A DNA stretch of 64,000 bases from Onthophagus taurus (taxonomy: Eukaryota; Arthropoda; Insecta; Coleoptera; Scarabaeidae). Positions 46,901 to 55,800 of the stretch are shown here, one piece after another (the first letter of the stretch is position 1; each line of letters begins with the position of its first letter). The stretch spans positions 7,261,501 to 7,325,500 of the forward strand of contig NC_091966.1 in assembly GCF_036711975.1 (NCBI RefSeq). Direction: 5' to 3'. A program made the translations under genes and the position numbers. The notes beneath the pieces were generated by a model. That model did no database searches and was not told the DNA's origin. It saw only the letters and a list, made by a program, of their open reading frames with translations.

Positions 46901-49900
46901 TAGACCTAGAACTAGAAACATTCGGGTTTAGCCGTCTTTACAGACGTGCGGCTATACCCAAATGATTCTAGTTCTAGGTATAGTGTTAGTTCTACATAGA
47001 TAACAGTGCTAGTATAAAACTAGAACTAACACTATACCTAGAACTAGAATCATTCGGGTTTAGCCGTCTTTACAGACGTGCGGCTAAACCCAAATGATTC
47101 TAGTTCTAGGTATAGTGTTAGTTCTACATAGATAACAGTGCTAGTATAAAACTAGAACTAACACTAGACCTAGAACTAGAATAATTCGAGTTTATTTGTG
47201 CGACTAAATCTACTGCTGTAGCCTTCACTTCGTAGCACATGTCGAACTGTTTCGACTTTATATTAAAATAATACAACAGACTTCTAATATCCTTCGTTCA
47301 AATAATTCATTGAATTACATTTCAGGAGCTGAGATATTATCATTTTCTGGGGTGTATGCAGATTTTATTGTATCACTGTAAGCAATTAATAATAACTTGT
47401 TTTTCGTTGTTATCCTCACATAGTAATAATTAATAAGATAGTAATCTTGATGTTAAGTTCTTAACGAGTTCTAAAAGTATTATTGAATGCTTAATATTTT
47501 AGAAATTTATATTTTAAATGTCTAATAAATCCTAATGTACAGAGTTGTGTGGACGAACAGTGTCCAACAAATTCATTGCCGCCCAAAGATCGACAATTGT
47601 TCTGTTTTCCAAGATCAGACGATTTGCGGCGGCAATGGTTGGAACGAATGGAGAGGCCTGATCTTATGGCGTTTACATACAGTCAATTACATGGGAGAAG
47701 GCTTCGCGTTTGTGAGCGGCATTTCAAAACCAAGCAGTTCCAAACCTCAGCCCGGAAGAAGTTATGTACACAACAAATACCTCGACTTGTTGTAAATTTA
47801 GAAGACGATCCCGATTCTCCTATCAATTCTCCATCCAGTTCATCCATCCCCTGTACGTCTTCTGAATTTGAAACTCCTAAGCCGAGGACGTACAGAGGTA
47901 AATATTTAATTAAGTACAACATAGTAATTAAATACAATTTCTTGTTAATGCAAATATATTAAAGTAAAAAAGAATAAATTATAAAGCATGTCATTTTCAG
48001 CTCGAACAACACTTCGAGAAGTTGATAGCACTAGAAGTAAGGTTACCCCGAAGGAACAGAAGCTGATGGCAAGGTTGAAGAATGCAAAAAATATTTTGCG
48101 GTATCGGAGCAAGCGCATTCAGCATTTATCTCAATTCAAAAAAAATAATGCAAATCCCTTTTCCCCATCGAACTTAACCAATATCCAACACATACATACC
48201 CTACCTAAACCTCTCCGTGTTTTTATCCTTTATCTCGTTCGAAATTTCCAAACAACCAAAAAAAACCGACGTTATACGTTAGAAGAAAAAGCCCTATTCC
48301 TTTCCATTCTCAAACACGGTCCCCGGTCCTACCGATACTTGCAAAAGATTCTTTGTCTACCTTCAACCAGGACATTAAAACGATCACTTGCAAATTTCCA
48401 ACTGACAAGCGGAATCAACCTAAATTTATTTACCTATCTGAAGAGTGTTTCAACTAAAATGGCTCTCTGTGACCGTTTCTGCACACTTATGTTTGATGAG
48501 ATGGAGACTGAAAAGAATTTGAATTTGAAGGTAACTGAAAATGGTTGGCATGTTGAAGGGTTTGTAGAGGTAGGAACAGAAAGGGGTCAAAAACTTTCAG
48601 ATCATGTTTTGGTGTTTATGCTTCGGGGTCTGGCGAAAAAATGGAAGCAACCTCTTGCTTTCTATTTTACGCATAAGGCTGCGAATCCGCATATACTAAA
48701 ATCATTGATCAAAGAAGTTATACAAGCCGTTCATAAACATACGGATTTTCGCATCGTAGCATCTGTATGCGATGGTGGCTCCTGGAATGTAGCTGCCTTG
48801 CGTAGCCTTTCAGCAGAATGTGGTAAGGAGGGTGATCAATTCGTATACAATATTGACGGTCATCAAATTATTCATGTTTATGATGTCCCTCATATGCTGA
48901 AAAGCATGAGGAATAATTTGATGACTAAAGATATTGTATTCGAAGGGAAAACGGCTAAGTGGAGTGACATTCATCGGCTGTTCGAATTGGATGGGGATAG
49001 TGGCATATTCAAAGCTACCAAGCTTAGGTATGTTCACGTAAACCCCACTCATCGGCAGAAGATGAAAGTAAAGCTTGCAGCGCAAGTTTTCAGTAACTCC
49101 ACTGCTTCCCTTCTTAACATTCTGTCGAAGACGGGCGTTATGGATGCTGCGGGAACAGCGATATTTGTAAAGTTTATGAACGACCTATTTGACTCGCTTA
49201 ATTCTGTATTTACCTCTTCAAAACCTTTAGCATGCAAGCTAACTAGCAGCTCACAACATCTTCGATTTTGGGATGATGCTAGTAAAAAGTTAAAAACAAT
49301 CAAATTTTTGTCCAGTGGTAAGTGTGTAGGAAATCCTCCAACAATCAAACTACTGTTAGCAACAATTAGTAATGTAAGGCACTTATGGGATTTTCTAAGG
49401 GATAATGGTTTCAAGTATCTCACTTTGAAATCTTTAAATCAAGATCCTTTAGAGAATCTTTTTGGTGTTGCTAGAGGATTATGTGGTGGTAACACAAAGC
49501 CTTCACCTTCACAGTTCGTCGATGCTTATAAAACAGTAATTTTAAATAATACTGGTCCTTGTGGCAGTAACATGAATTGTGAAGATGATGGCGAAGACTT
49601 CCTTCTTTCTTATAATATTCTTCTTTCCAACTGTACTCCCAGTGATCCTATGAATCCCACTTCATCTTCTTCCGTTCAATTTTCTTCAATTACCACTACG
49701 AAATCATCTACCAACAGTAAGAGTACCGTATCGTTACTTGAAGTTGACCTTAACAAGTCAGCTTATGTTGCAGGGTACTTGATTAAAAAACTAATAAATT
49801 TTGAATGTCAGCATTGTAATCAGTTCTTTTGTTCTGATACCATTACCGATGTTGATGATTTAATAGAATTACGGGATAACGCGAGAGATGCCAATTTTCT

Positions 49901-50189
49901 TTTGAAATACCCTTCATCCACTTTCATCAACATTATTTCCGATATGAAAGATAAAATTTTCCGTAATGTTCCTAATATTATCCGTCATCCCAATATTTTT
50001 TCCCAGATATCCTACACTGATTTTCTTCAACATTTTTGTCCTTCACATCCTGATATATCCAACAATATTTGTAAACAATTAACATTCCTTGTCCTCCGCT
50101 ATTTCATAAACCTATGCAATAAAAAGTTACGTAATTCTGCAAATACAGCACATGAAACAGTTGATAGTTTTATTAAAATTTCAACGTAA
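43887..50189 (+). CDS. THAP-domain P-element-type transposase, apparently intact (THAP9-like)
   Basis: Predicted DNA-binding RNase H-fold transposase. Exons 43887-43901, 47543-47897 and 48001-50189 join in phase to 852 residues, near human THAP9 (903) and fly P transposase (751). The THAP zinc finger has Cys7, Cys12, Cys62 and His65 (C-x4-C-x49-C-x2-H, ending VCERHF), followed by a Ser/Pro-rich linker. The catalytic core shows the P-family motifs: FDEMETEKNLNLK (Asp near 289), SVCDGGSWNVAAL, YDVPHMLKSMRNNL in the insertion domain, and LNQDPLENLFGVARG with the expected catalytic Glu. The C-terminus has a CQHCNQFF Cys motif. There is no internal stop or frameshift in 733 codons. The first exon (MPAIP) is proposed because ATG plus a perfect GTAAGT donor joins in phase to a CAG acceptor just before Cys7. 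Whether this is a domesticated host gene or a young transposon is open; P-type terminal repeats were not found. Confidence 0.85.
44750..45313. repeat. Hairpin repeat array (TAGAACTA family), left part
   Basis: Same palindromic units as at 4.35-5.95 kb, here with loop GTCTTTACAGAC or GTCTTTATAGAC and a linker CATAGATAACAGTG. The last units are spaced about 129 bp. The final unit is interrupted right after GCGGCTAAACCCAAA by the 122-bp array. Confidence 0.85.
45314..46185. repeat. 122-bp tandem repeat array, about 7-8 copies
   Basis: Landmark AAGGTTAGTTCTGTTTACAAA starts at about 45326, 45449, 45571, 45693, 45776, 45898, 46019 and 46141. The period is 122 bp except for one unit shortened to about 83 bp. 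Each unit contains two ATAGCGTGAAGTTTTCTTT subrepeats about 41 bp apart, and the short unit has lost one of them. Copies are highly similar, so expansion is recent. Confidence 0.92.
46186..46442. repeat. GAAATGTTTC-rich segment completing the insertion in the hairpin array
   Basis: Contains many GAAATGTTTC / GATACGTTTCAT-type motifs, and hairpin-unit sequence resumes immediately after it. With the 122-bp array it appears to be one insertion of about 1.13 kb into a hairpin unit. No coding frame. Confidence 0.5.
46443..47195. repeat. Hairpin repeat array, right part, about 127-bp period
   Basis: Six consecutive units with landmark AGAATCATTCGG or AGAAACATTCGG near 46534, 46661, 46788, 46918, 47044 and 47170. 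A clean unit at about 46754-46862 has 46-bp arms with a single obvious mismatch around the loop TCTTTACAG. Arms differ between units (TATACC or TAGACC; AATCATT or AAACATT). Confidence 0.9.
47543..47897 (+). CDS. Transposase gene exon 2 (THAP zinc finger)
   Basis: Starts SCVDEQCPTNSLPPKDRQLF after the TGTACAG acceptor and carries all four C2CH ligands. It ends in the Ser/Pro linker ...PKPRTYR with a GTAAAT donor, phase 1. The overlapping frame from the ATG at 47535 is out of frame and not coding. Confidence 0.88.
48001..50189 (+). CDS. Transposase gene exon 3 (P-element RNase H core)
   Basis: Uninterrupted frame from the TCATTTTCAG acceptor to a TAA stop, covering the coiled-coil-like basic region, RNase H-like core, insertion domain and Cys-containing C-terminus. 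An in-frame ATG at 47988 lies inside the intron and is not needed. Confidence 0.92.
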
Positions 50190-50194
50190 TTCTT

Positions 50195-50505
50195 GCAATA
50201 TGACATCTATATATGTATACGCTTTTTATTTACGCTCTGTAATAATTAAGTCTTCTTATTACTTTAAAGTTGTTTCTCTAAAAAGGGGCAACATGACATC
50301 CTAAATGTTAAACGCTTTTTATTAATGCTCTGTTATTACTTTCAACTTCTTCTTGATGAAAGTTGTAACATGACATCCTAAATGTCAAACGCATTTTATT
50401 AATGCTATTATATACGCTTTTTATTTACGCTCTGTTATAATTAAGACTTTTTATTACTTTAAACTTGTTTCTGAAAAAAGGGGCTAAATGACATCCTAAA
50501 AAATT
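50195..50505. repeat. Short tandem repeats 3' of the transposase
   Basis: TGACATCCTAAATGT.AAACGC...TTTTATTAATGCTCTGTTA recurs about three times with a spacing near 80-110 bp, together with AAAAGGGGC. This could be 3'UTR or a sub-terminal repeat region of a transposon; sub-terminal repeats beside a transposase would be binding-site candidates. Confidence 0.6.
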
Positions 50506-50639
50506 TGTTCCTAAGAGAGTTGAAGAGGTAGAAAAGATGGATGGATGGGTGGTGGCAGCGAGGAGACGTAGGGTGGCAGGGGGAGGTTGGGGAAAGGGGT
50601 AGCCTTATTTTGTATTGTAAAAGATTTTTATACAGAGTT

Positions 50640-51382
50640 TGGAAGTATGTATATGTAAGCCAATGAGAGAAACTATTAAAAGTTTACAAAAAAGTTTCAA
50701 ACATTGGTCTCAACGCAAGATTATTTGGATGTCTTAATACCTATAACTGTAGTACTTGACAAATTACAAAAAAAAAAGAATGCTTTCCTCTCTGACGCAG
50801 TGGAAGTTTGGAAAGAATTAAATACATTACTTGAAGAAAAATTATCATCAGTACAAATGTAAATTTTTGATAAACGGTATAAGCAGGCACTTACGTCTAA
50901 TCGTTACATAGCCCATATCTTAGATGTTACTAAAACTAAGTATAAGTTAATATACGTAAAAAAAGAGGAGGCTTTAAATACAATAAACAAAGGAAATCTA
51001 CGCCAATACCGGTTTACTACCGCTAACTATAAACCTACAAGCAAAAATTTTCATCAGTAATGTTTTCAGATGAAGTCTTAAGTCATGTAATGTAAGTGCT
51101 TTACAATGGTGGGTGTTACTAAAACACATTGCTGAAGTAGAGAAGGTACTGCCAATATTAAAGCAATTTTTATGTGCAGTTTGTTCATCAGTTTCTGTTG
51201 AGAGACGAAACAAGTTAGGTGTGGAAAAGGCAGGAATATTTTCTTATATAAATATTATAATGAATGTTAATTTTTGTATTAAATGTTTTCTTAATTTTGT
51301 AATAAAGTGTGGTTTTATTTTCAGTTTTGTTTTTTCTTTAAATCATTGATTCAAATCACGATTTAAATCAGTGCAACCCTGA
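50640..51382 (+). mobile_element. hAT-type transposase fossil with 3' terminus
   Basis: Frames read VLIPITVVLDKLQKKKNAFL, TSNRYIAHILDVTKTKYK and then WWVLLKHIAEVEKVLPILKQ with CAVCSSVSVERRNKL. The latter parallels the hAT C-terminal dimerisation motif (W.....LP.LA......P.SS..ER.FS). Stops break it. The right end AAATCAGTGCAACCCTG matches the CAGGGTTGC-type hAT terminus read from the other strand. Confidence 0.65.
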
Positions 51383-51563
51383 TTTCAAATAATTTTTGAA
51401 AAGAGATGTATCTCGTAACACTATGTTAATAAAAAATATTGTAATTATTGTGCACTGGTGGGTTCCTTAAATCAATACAAAAACATGTTAGAGACACCGC
51501 ACACTAGAGACTCTTAATCGGCGGATAGTTTGGTCGGTCTTTTAATTACCATTACGGCATATA

Positions 51564-52330
51564 CAGAATGGTCCATTTAACGTGAAACAAGCGATTATCT
51601 TGAAAACAGTTCATTTTACATAAAAATTAACCAAATGAAAGTTGTGCGAAGGGGGAAACCATTTTTTTATTCAAATAGTTTTAAATATTGTTTATATATC
51701 AAAAAATAATTAAACTACACTATTATGCTGGACATGGAAAATGCTGGACTCCCAACATTTTGCAGCCATATATTTTGTCTTTGTTCCCTGCTCAAATCTA
51801 AAAGTAACGTTGGAAGGACGTCATCTAAAAAATGTCGGTACTTCTCCCCATTCAACATACCATAAATAAAGTATGGACCGATCAATTTATCACCAATTAT
51901 GCCACACCAAACATTAACGATGTTCTACTTCACGCAACGATTTCGGATTTTCAACGCTCCAATAGTGCATGTTATGGCTATTGACTTGTCCTGTGTTTGT
52001 AAACGTAGACTCATCCGAGAATTTCCCTCAACCCGCAACCAAAGGTTCGATTTTAAAAATCACCTCCATAAAGCTGTTGATGCAATAAAATGTGGTATGA
52101 GTGATACTTGTTGCGCTTTAATATTCTTAAAATGCTGGTCTTCGATATTCCGGTATCAATTGCAAGTCGTCGAGTGCTAACTTGAGGATTTACCTCAACG
52201 CTAGCTAATACCGCAATTTGTTTTCCTTCCGTAGTTACAGTTGCTCGCCGAGTTCTTTTTCTTGATTCCACATTTCCAGTGTTAGTGAAATCAGTATCCT
52301 CCAGTATGCCAGTATCCAGTCAGCGCTATA
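51564..52330 (-). mobile_element. Dead mariner-like element, antisense, nested
   Basis: Minus strand: the DNA-binding region with GKQIAVLASVEVNPQVSTRR and LAIDTGISKTSILRILKRN, a decayed middle, then VNVWCGIIGDKLIGPYFI, FLDDVLPTLLLDLSREQRQN and IWLQNVGSPAFSMS. The second catalytic motif (normally QQDGAPPH) has lost its Asp. The right end CAGAATGGTCCATTTAACGT is terminus-like. Confidence 0.75.
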
Positions 52331-52639
52331 TAAAGAAAAGTATGAAGGAATACTCGGACGGAATCTGTGGTTAGAAGTTTGTGAAGTAGGTGTTCCTGAA
52401 TTTTACAATATTTCGTATTGTTGATGATCCAGTAATGTATTGGAATGACATAGTTTGAAAACTAGATCCAGTGGCAAAATATCTGTAAAAGAACGTACAC
52501 TAAAACTGATGAAGCAAGTGTTCCAAGTTGTTTCCAATATTTTCTATACACAATTCGGTTCGCTGAATCCACGACGTCCTACTAGCACGGCCTATACCAG
52601 TATCTGATTTTATAATCCTTGCTCAGTATTAACTTCCTC

Positions 52640-52865
52640 AATATTCACTTCCTCAGCTGCAATGTTAAATGCCTGTGATAACCACTGTATGCCATCCTCA
52701 GTATCAGCCAAGAGGACGGCATGATCTGCATAGCACTCAATCGTGATTTTGTACTTTGTAATGTTTGCCCTGTTCTAATTCTTTTATCCTTACTTTGTCG
52801 AACGTTTTCGTTAAATCAACGAAACAGAGGAAGGCTGTCCTCGCATACTGGATATACACAACATT
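52640..52865 (-). mobile_element. LINE reverse-transcriptase scrap
   Basis: Minus strand reads YARTAFLCFVDLTKTFDKVR (RT block with the first catalytic Asp), then after a large deletion ECYADHAVLLADTEDGIQWL, in which YADD has become YADH. It lies within the TTA-flanked element. Confidence 0.7.
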
Positions 52866-53390
52866 ACATCTCCAGAGTGTTCAAACGACACGGTCAACTC
52901 CTATTAATCAAATTTTACTGATGATTCTGAATTAGTAAATTTGTAGAAGTAAAATAGAAAATAAACCTAAAGAACGACAAATTCTCTCTTCGACAAATAT
53001 CGCACGTCGTAAAATTGTATCCCGCTTTGCTATGACTGGTCCAATTAATTGAACAAGTTTATTAAAACTGGTAATGCTCATTTTATAAAAAGATATAAAA
53101 AGACTTTTTGGGATACTCTGGTAGTTTATAATACAGCGTGCGAAACTGTCCTCGCAATAATCGATCAGTGTAATATTGGGGTTTCCGGTTTCTGCGCATA
53201 CTACTTTCTTTTCTTTCTTCGATTTATAATAAGGGCAATTATAACAGCTCTTCGCGACATCATAATAATCAACCCTATCGTAGTCTACTGACTACGACCC
53301 GATGGTTTAGTTTGAACAGTGTGCAAACGTTCAGTCCAATGCGACCAAACTATCGGCCGATCAAAAGTCTGTAGCGTGCGGTGTCTCTTA

Positions 53391-54020
53391 GGGCAGAAAA
53401 ATATCGTTCATTGAAGGTTCTTGGCTTATTTCCATATGTTCTCACCGTAAAAAAAATTGTAAATTTATCTTTGAGTGTAGTAAGACTGATATTGCAAACA
53501 ATTCGCGTACTGAAAACTTTGATAGCTACATTTATCAAGGTTTGACATGTTGTCAGTTTTTGCATCGCATTGGAGCTTCTTTTATGGCCCCTCTTCACTA
53601 TGGCTTATCATGGACCACTGCGAGCTATTGCCATTATGTAGAGGGGTGATGGCCTGAAGTGACCATAAGTGGTGGATAATGGTGATGGTAATGGCAAAGG
53701 ATGGCTTTGGGAGCGGTCGGACAACACGCATCAAAGGGCGTCATCATGCGTAGCTAACTGCGTAGTGGCATGTCCACACAGTGGGCCATCATTGCATAAC
53801 TAAATTGGAGTAGTCCATTAGGTGGGCCATCTAGACTATACCACTGTGTGGCAGGAAACATCATGGCGACCATTCTAGGTATGAGCCATAGTAAAGAAGG
53901 GCCATTAAAATGTCCCACAATTGCTTTTACTTGGAACTATTACTTTTTAGGAACAGGAACACCTTGTACTTGATGACGCAACCGATGACGCACTACAACA
54001 AATCGTTCAATATATTAAGA
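53391..54020. repeat. Intergenic repeat X, copy 2 (interrupted)
   Basis: Matches 43226-43540 in the same orientation, but is split by a 320-bp MITE and, on its left, by the TTA-flanked element. The right part (GTCCCACAATTGCTTTTACT, GGAACAGGAACACCTTGTAC) ends about 70 bp from the OSER1 stop codon. Confidence 0.8.
53585..53904. mobile_element. 320-bp MITE, TTA target duplication, boundaries proven by an empty site
   Basis: Ends TGGCCCCTCTTCACTATGGCT and AGCCATAGTAAAGAAGGGCCA are inverted repeats, flanked by TTA at 53582-53584 and 53905-53907. The orthologous position in repeat X copy 1 (43426-43428) has a single TTA followed by the same AAATGTCC. Three-bp TWA duplications are typical of PIF/Harbinger-type MITEs. 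The interior is rich in GGGCCATC/GATGGC motifs and noncoding. Confidence 0.9.
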
Positions 54021-54087
54021 TAGTTTAATTAAAACAAAATAAATAAAAAATTATATTCAAAATGCACGTTTTATTATAAATAAATCA

Positions 54088-54747
54088 TTAAATATACATC
54101 ATTTCAGCCATTGAGCTCATTTTTTTAGGAATATGTATAAAAGTCTCAAAATAACTAGCCAATTCATTGATAGTAACATCACAAGGAGGCACCGCGCTCA
54201 TTCTGGCTTGATGTGAACAACTTGTTTGTACGTTAGCAGCTGGTTCGTTTTGTTTTAAAGAAGATGAGGAGCAAGCAGATGGTGATCGTGCACTTTGAAA
54301 ACTTGGTTGAGAATAGTCTTGTAAATCCGTAACATTAGCCAAACTTAACTGTTCATAACCCTGTACTATCGTTTTAAAATCTTGATCATTTTTCGTAGAG
54401 CTCCCTTGTCCAAATAACCTATTAATATTAGGGCACACTGTCGATTCGTTTACTTCACTCACCGGATGAGAACACTTTGTAACTAATTTAAGTACGGGAT
54501 CACGAAGTATTTTCTTTTTCCCGTTGTGTTTAAATGTTGAAACGGATCTTAATTTAGGAAGACTTTTCCGACAACCACAAGAGGATACTGTCGATGATGA
54601 TGATGAGGGATAAGAATTTAAAGATTTAGAGCGTTTACGACGTTCAAAGGGGTTCGGGAGATCTTGTTGAAGTTGTCGCACAGATGATCCGGATTCTAAC
54701 TCAAGAGCTTGCAGATCTTTCTCGATGGTGGATTCGGGTTTAGACAT
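54088..54747 (-). CDS. OSER1: OSER1-like (DUF776) oxidative stress-responsive serine-rich protein
   Basis: A 219-residue protein in a single coding exon. The C-terminus DVTINELASYFETFIHIPKK followed by MSSMAEMMYI is the hallmark of the OSER1/C20orf111 (DUF776) family, whose human member ends in a near-identical IPKKMSHMAEMMYT; the upstream SCSHQAR motif also matches. The rest is Ser-rich and low-complexity (YPSSSSSTVSS, SPSACSSSSLKQ). Human OSER1 is about 290 residues, so the fly-side protein is shorter in the variable part. The vertebrate protein is induced by peroxide and linked to FoxO signalling; its molecular function is unclear. AATAAA on the minus strand lies at 54070-54075, just after the stop. 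It is transcribed away from HDAC1. Confidence 0.85.
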   Translation of the reverse strand: MSKPESTIEKDLQALELESGSSVRQLQQDLPNPFERRKRSKSLNSYPSSSSSTVSSCGCRKSLPKLRSVSTFKHNGKKKILRDPVLKLVTKCSHPVSEVNESTVCPNINRLFGQGSSTKNDQDFKTIVQGYEQLSLANVTDLQDYSQPSFQSARSPSACSSSSLKQNEPAANVQTSCSHQARMSAVPPCDVTINELASYFETFIHIPKKMSSMAEMMYI

Positions 54748-54834
54748 TTTTGACGTTTGATACTAAAAAAAAATAATGACAAAAATAGGTCAAGGATCGC
54801 GCAAAAAATTGCGAATTATTTTGCGAGTCGTTAA

Positions 54835-55440
54835 CTTACTTGTCAAATTTTACAACAAAAAATTGTCATCGAAAATAATTGTTGATTTGCGTTGTTTTAT
54901 ATACATGCAATTAAAAAACGGTTATTTTAAGATTTATTAAAGGGACATTTAACCAACATCGAACACCACAACCAAAACACAATAATAATGATGACTAATG
55001 GCGACAGAAATACTACAGTTTACGCATGCGCTTAAACGATTCCAGATATACTTACGAGAATGTGCTAATCACGTGATTTTTAAACATCACAGAAAGAAAA
55101 TAACGAAAAATACTTACTTCTTATCGGTTGATAAGAAAATGATTTTTTACTTCAAATTTTGATTATCTAAATGTCAATAATTACATAACCAAAAAAAAAT
55201 TATAATGTCAAAATAAATACTTTTGATTTGATTAAATTATACAAAATTATATTAATTTTTTTATAATAAAGAAAGAAATTTTAAAAATTAATTATAAATA
55301 TTTAATGAAATAATTATAAATAACGTGATAATAATTACAGGTAACTGTAATTGTTGGTTGATATAAACGCATGCGTAATTTGTTTCGACAAGTCGCGTTT
55401 GTGGTTGTTTGTGGTAGAGGTCTCTGAACGCGAAATTTTA
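54835..55440. repeat. OSER1-HDAC1 intergenic promoter segment, copy A
   Basis: The OSER1-proximal part (54850-55200: AAAAATTGTCATCGAAAATAA, GTTTACGCATGCGCTTAAA, AATGTGCTAATCACGTGATT) and the HDAC1-proximal part (55375-55440: AATTTGTTTCGACAAGTCGC, GGTAGAGGTCTCTGAACGCGA) sit side by side here. Both parts recur downstream at 55441-55800 and 57400-57780. It contains CATGCGC and CACGTG motifs, typical of housekeeping promoters. Confidence 0.75.
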
Positions 55441-55800
55441 TAACAAAAAATTGTCATCGAAAATAATTATTGATTCGCGTTGTTTTATATACATGCAATT
55501 AAAAAATGGTTATTTTAAGAGATATTAAAGGGACATTTAACCAACATCGAACACCACAACCAAAACACAATAATAATGATGACTAATGGCGACAGAAATA
55601 CTACAGTTTACGCATGCGCCTAAAAGATTCCAGATATACTTACGAGAATGTGCTAATCACGTAATTTTTAAACATCACACAAAGAAAATAACGAAAAATA
55701 CTTACTTCTTATCTGTTGATAAGAAAATAATTGTTTACATCATAACTAAACTAAATAACATAACTAAATTAGTTATCTAAATATCAATAATTACATAACC
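55441..55800. repeat. Promoter segment, copy B of the OSER1-side part
   Basis: Near-identical to 54850-55200, same orientation, starting directly after the HDAC1-side part of copy A. This order shows a tandem duplication of the intergenic promoter. Confidence 0.8.

Larger units (their letters stand above)
44450..47370. mobile_element. 2.92-kb TIR element inside the transposase gene's first intron
   Basis: About 64-bp terminal inverted repeats: left 44451-44514 and right 47306-47370 share GAAAATGATAATATCTCAGC and GAAATGTAATTCAATGAA with few mismatches. Both ends abut TA (44448-44449 and 47371-47372), consistent with a Tc1/mariner-type target site. The interior has no transposase. It holds a second degenerate copy of the left end near 44660, two hairpin-repeat arrays and a 122-bp tandem array. 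It lies between exon 1 and exon 2 of the P-type transposase gene. Confidence 0.8.
51491..53387. mobile_element. TIR element with TTA target duplication (PIF/Harbinger-like), carrying other fossils
   Basis: Ends GAGACACCGCACACTAGAGA and its counterpart GCGTGCGGTGTCTC form inverted repeats about 47 bp long, with AATCGGCGGATAGTTTGGTCG and its complement inside. TTA is present on both sides (51488-51490 and 53388-53390). No own transposase was recognised; the interior holds a dead mariner and a LINE scrap. It interrupts repeat X copy 2: joining the flanks gives AACATGTTA..GCAGAAAAATATC, close to AACATGTTCAGAAAAATATC in copy 1. Confidence 0.65.

Noticed and set aside
47535..47795. Frame starting at ATG 47535 as the transposase start
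   Set aside because: It is out of frame with the THAP cysteines and ends without joining exon 3; the spliced MPAIP exon fits better.
55586..55780. 64-codon frame in promoter copy B
   Set aside because: Copy A has the same DNA with a frame-disrupting change, so it is not a conserved protein.
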